Shown here piece by piece: positions 13,223 to 13,676 of a stretch of 13,676 bases of DNA. A program made the position numbers and the translations under genes. A model generated the notes under the pieces. The model worked only from the letters and a program-made list of their open reading frames with translations. It was not told where the DNA came from and ran no database searches. Each line of letters begins with the position of its first letter. The first letter of the stretch is position 1. The DNA comes from an uncultured Clostridium sp. (lineage in GTDB: Bacteria > Bacillota > Clostridia > Oscillospirales > Acutalibacteraceae). The DNA lies in the NCBI GenBank assembly GCA_934717555.1, contig CAKUYY010000035.1, positions 1-13,676 of the forward strand. The letters are read 5' to 3'.

Positions 13223-13676
13223 ATGATACGCATACAAGTACCCGCTACCAGCGCCAACCTGGGTTCTGGATTCGATTCATTAGGAATAGCGTTAACCATG
13301 TATAACCAGGTTTGGATGGAAGAATATGACGGGATAGACATCCGTTCCCGGGATGGGATCAAAGTCCCTACAGATGAAAAAAATCTGATTTATTGGTCCG
13401 CCAAACGGTTATATGAAGAATGTGGGAAGAAGCTTCCGGGATTAAAAATTGAACAGCAAAGCGATATTCCTATGGCCAGAGGATTGGGAAGCAGTTCAGC
13501 CTGTATTGTGGCGGGACTGATGGGGGCCAACCGTTTTTTGGGCAATCCGTTGACCTTGTCGGATATGGTCAATCTGGCCTGCCAGATTGAAGGGCATCCC
13601 GACAATACCACTCCCGCTCTGACGGGGGGACTGGTGGCATCTGCCATGGAGGCGGGAAAAGTGCACAGTGTGACAG
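13223..13676 (+). CDS. thrB: Homoserine kinase, N-terminal part (partial)
   Basis: The window holds 151 codons of a GHMP-family kinase that phosphorylates homoserine to O-phosphohomoserine, the substrate of threonine synthase. The start fits the ThrB pattern (VPATSANLGSGFDSLGIAL, 6-24). The ATP-binding GHMP motif PMARGLGSSSA is at 83-93, and EGHPDNTTPALTGGL (123-137) follows, where most ThrB proteins have EGHPDNVAPA. The ATG at 13223 has AAAGGAG (13206-13212) ten bases upstream. It follows hom closely and completes the conversion from semialdehyde towards threonine. The gene is cut by the window edge, not visibly broken. Confidence 0.94.
   Translation, partial: MIRIQVPATSANLGSGFDSLGIALTMYNQVWMEEYDGIDIRSRDGIKVPTDEKNLIYWSAKRLYEECGKKLPGLKIEQQSDIPMARGLGSSSACIVAGLMGANRFLGNPLTLSDMVNLACQIEGHPDNTTPALTGGLVASAMEAGKVHSVT

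Overview
The window looks like a chromosomal segment from an endospore-forming, low-to-mid GC Bacillota, most likely a clostridium, possibly of the Ruminococcaceae/Oscillospiraceae type. The evidence is the fab/acc gene order (accB-fabZ-accC-accD-accA), a short alpha/beta-type SASP, a BofC-like protein, the pheB-hom-thrB order, strong AGGAGG-type Shine-Dalgarno sites and several TTG/GTG starts. No insertion sequence, phage gene, tRNA, rRNA or CRISPR array is visible. The placement is inferred from gene content and order, not from a database search.

Positions 1-3947 hold the end of a type II fatty acid synthesis operon: the last codons of accB, then fabZ, accC, accD and accA, closed by a strong intrinsic terminator. 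Together accB, accC, accD and accA encode the four subunits of acetyl-CoA carboxylase, and FabZ is the dehydratase of the elongation cycle. The run is interrupted between accC and accD by 298 noncoding bases. This gap has an extended -10 promoter and five nearly contiguous predicted hairpins, and it is the least explained structure in the window. A small SdpI-like membrane protein follows the operon and converges on ilvD across a bidirectional terminator.

Positions 4522-6951 (minus strand) carry ilvD (dihydroxy-acid dehydratase) preceded by a FadR-type GntR regulator. The ilvD promoter is a perfect TTGACA-N17-TATAAT, with a TTGTATTACAA palindrome of FadR-subfamily form just upstream. This points to local control of ilvD by the regulator.

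Positions 7042-8666 look like a small forespore (late sporulation) group: an unrecognised 179-aa protein with a near-perfect sigma-F/G-type promoter, an alpha/beta SASP, and on the minus strand a BofC-like membrane-anchored protein, also with a good sigma-G-type promoter. Their sporulation link is inferred from protein family and promoter match.

Positions 8756-11241 hold a class A penicillin-binding protein with a Ser/Glu/Pro-rich tail and its own terminator. After an AT-rich gap, positions 11424-13676 carry pheB (HTH plus ACT domain), hom (homoserine dehydrogenase) and the first part of thrB (homoserine kinase), reading as one threonine-pathway operon that runs off the window.
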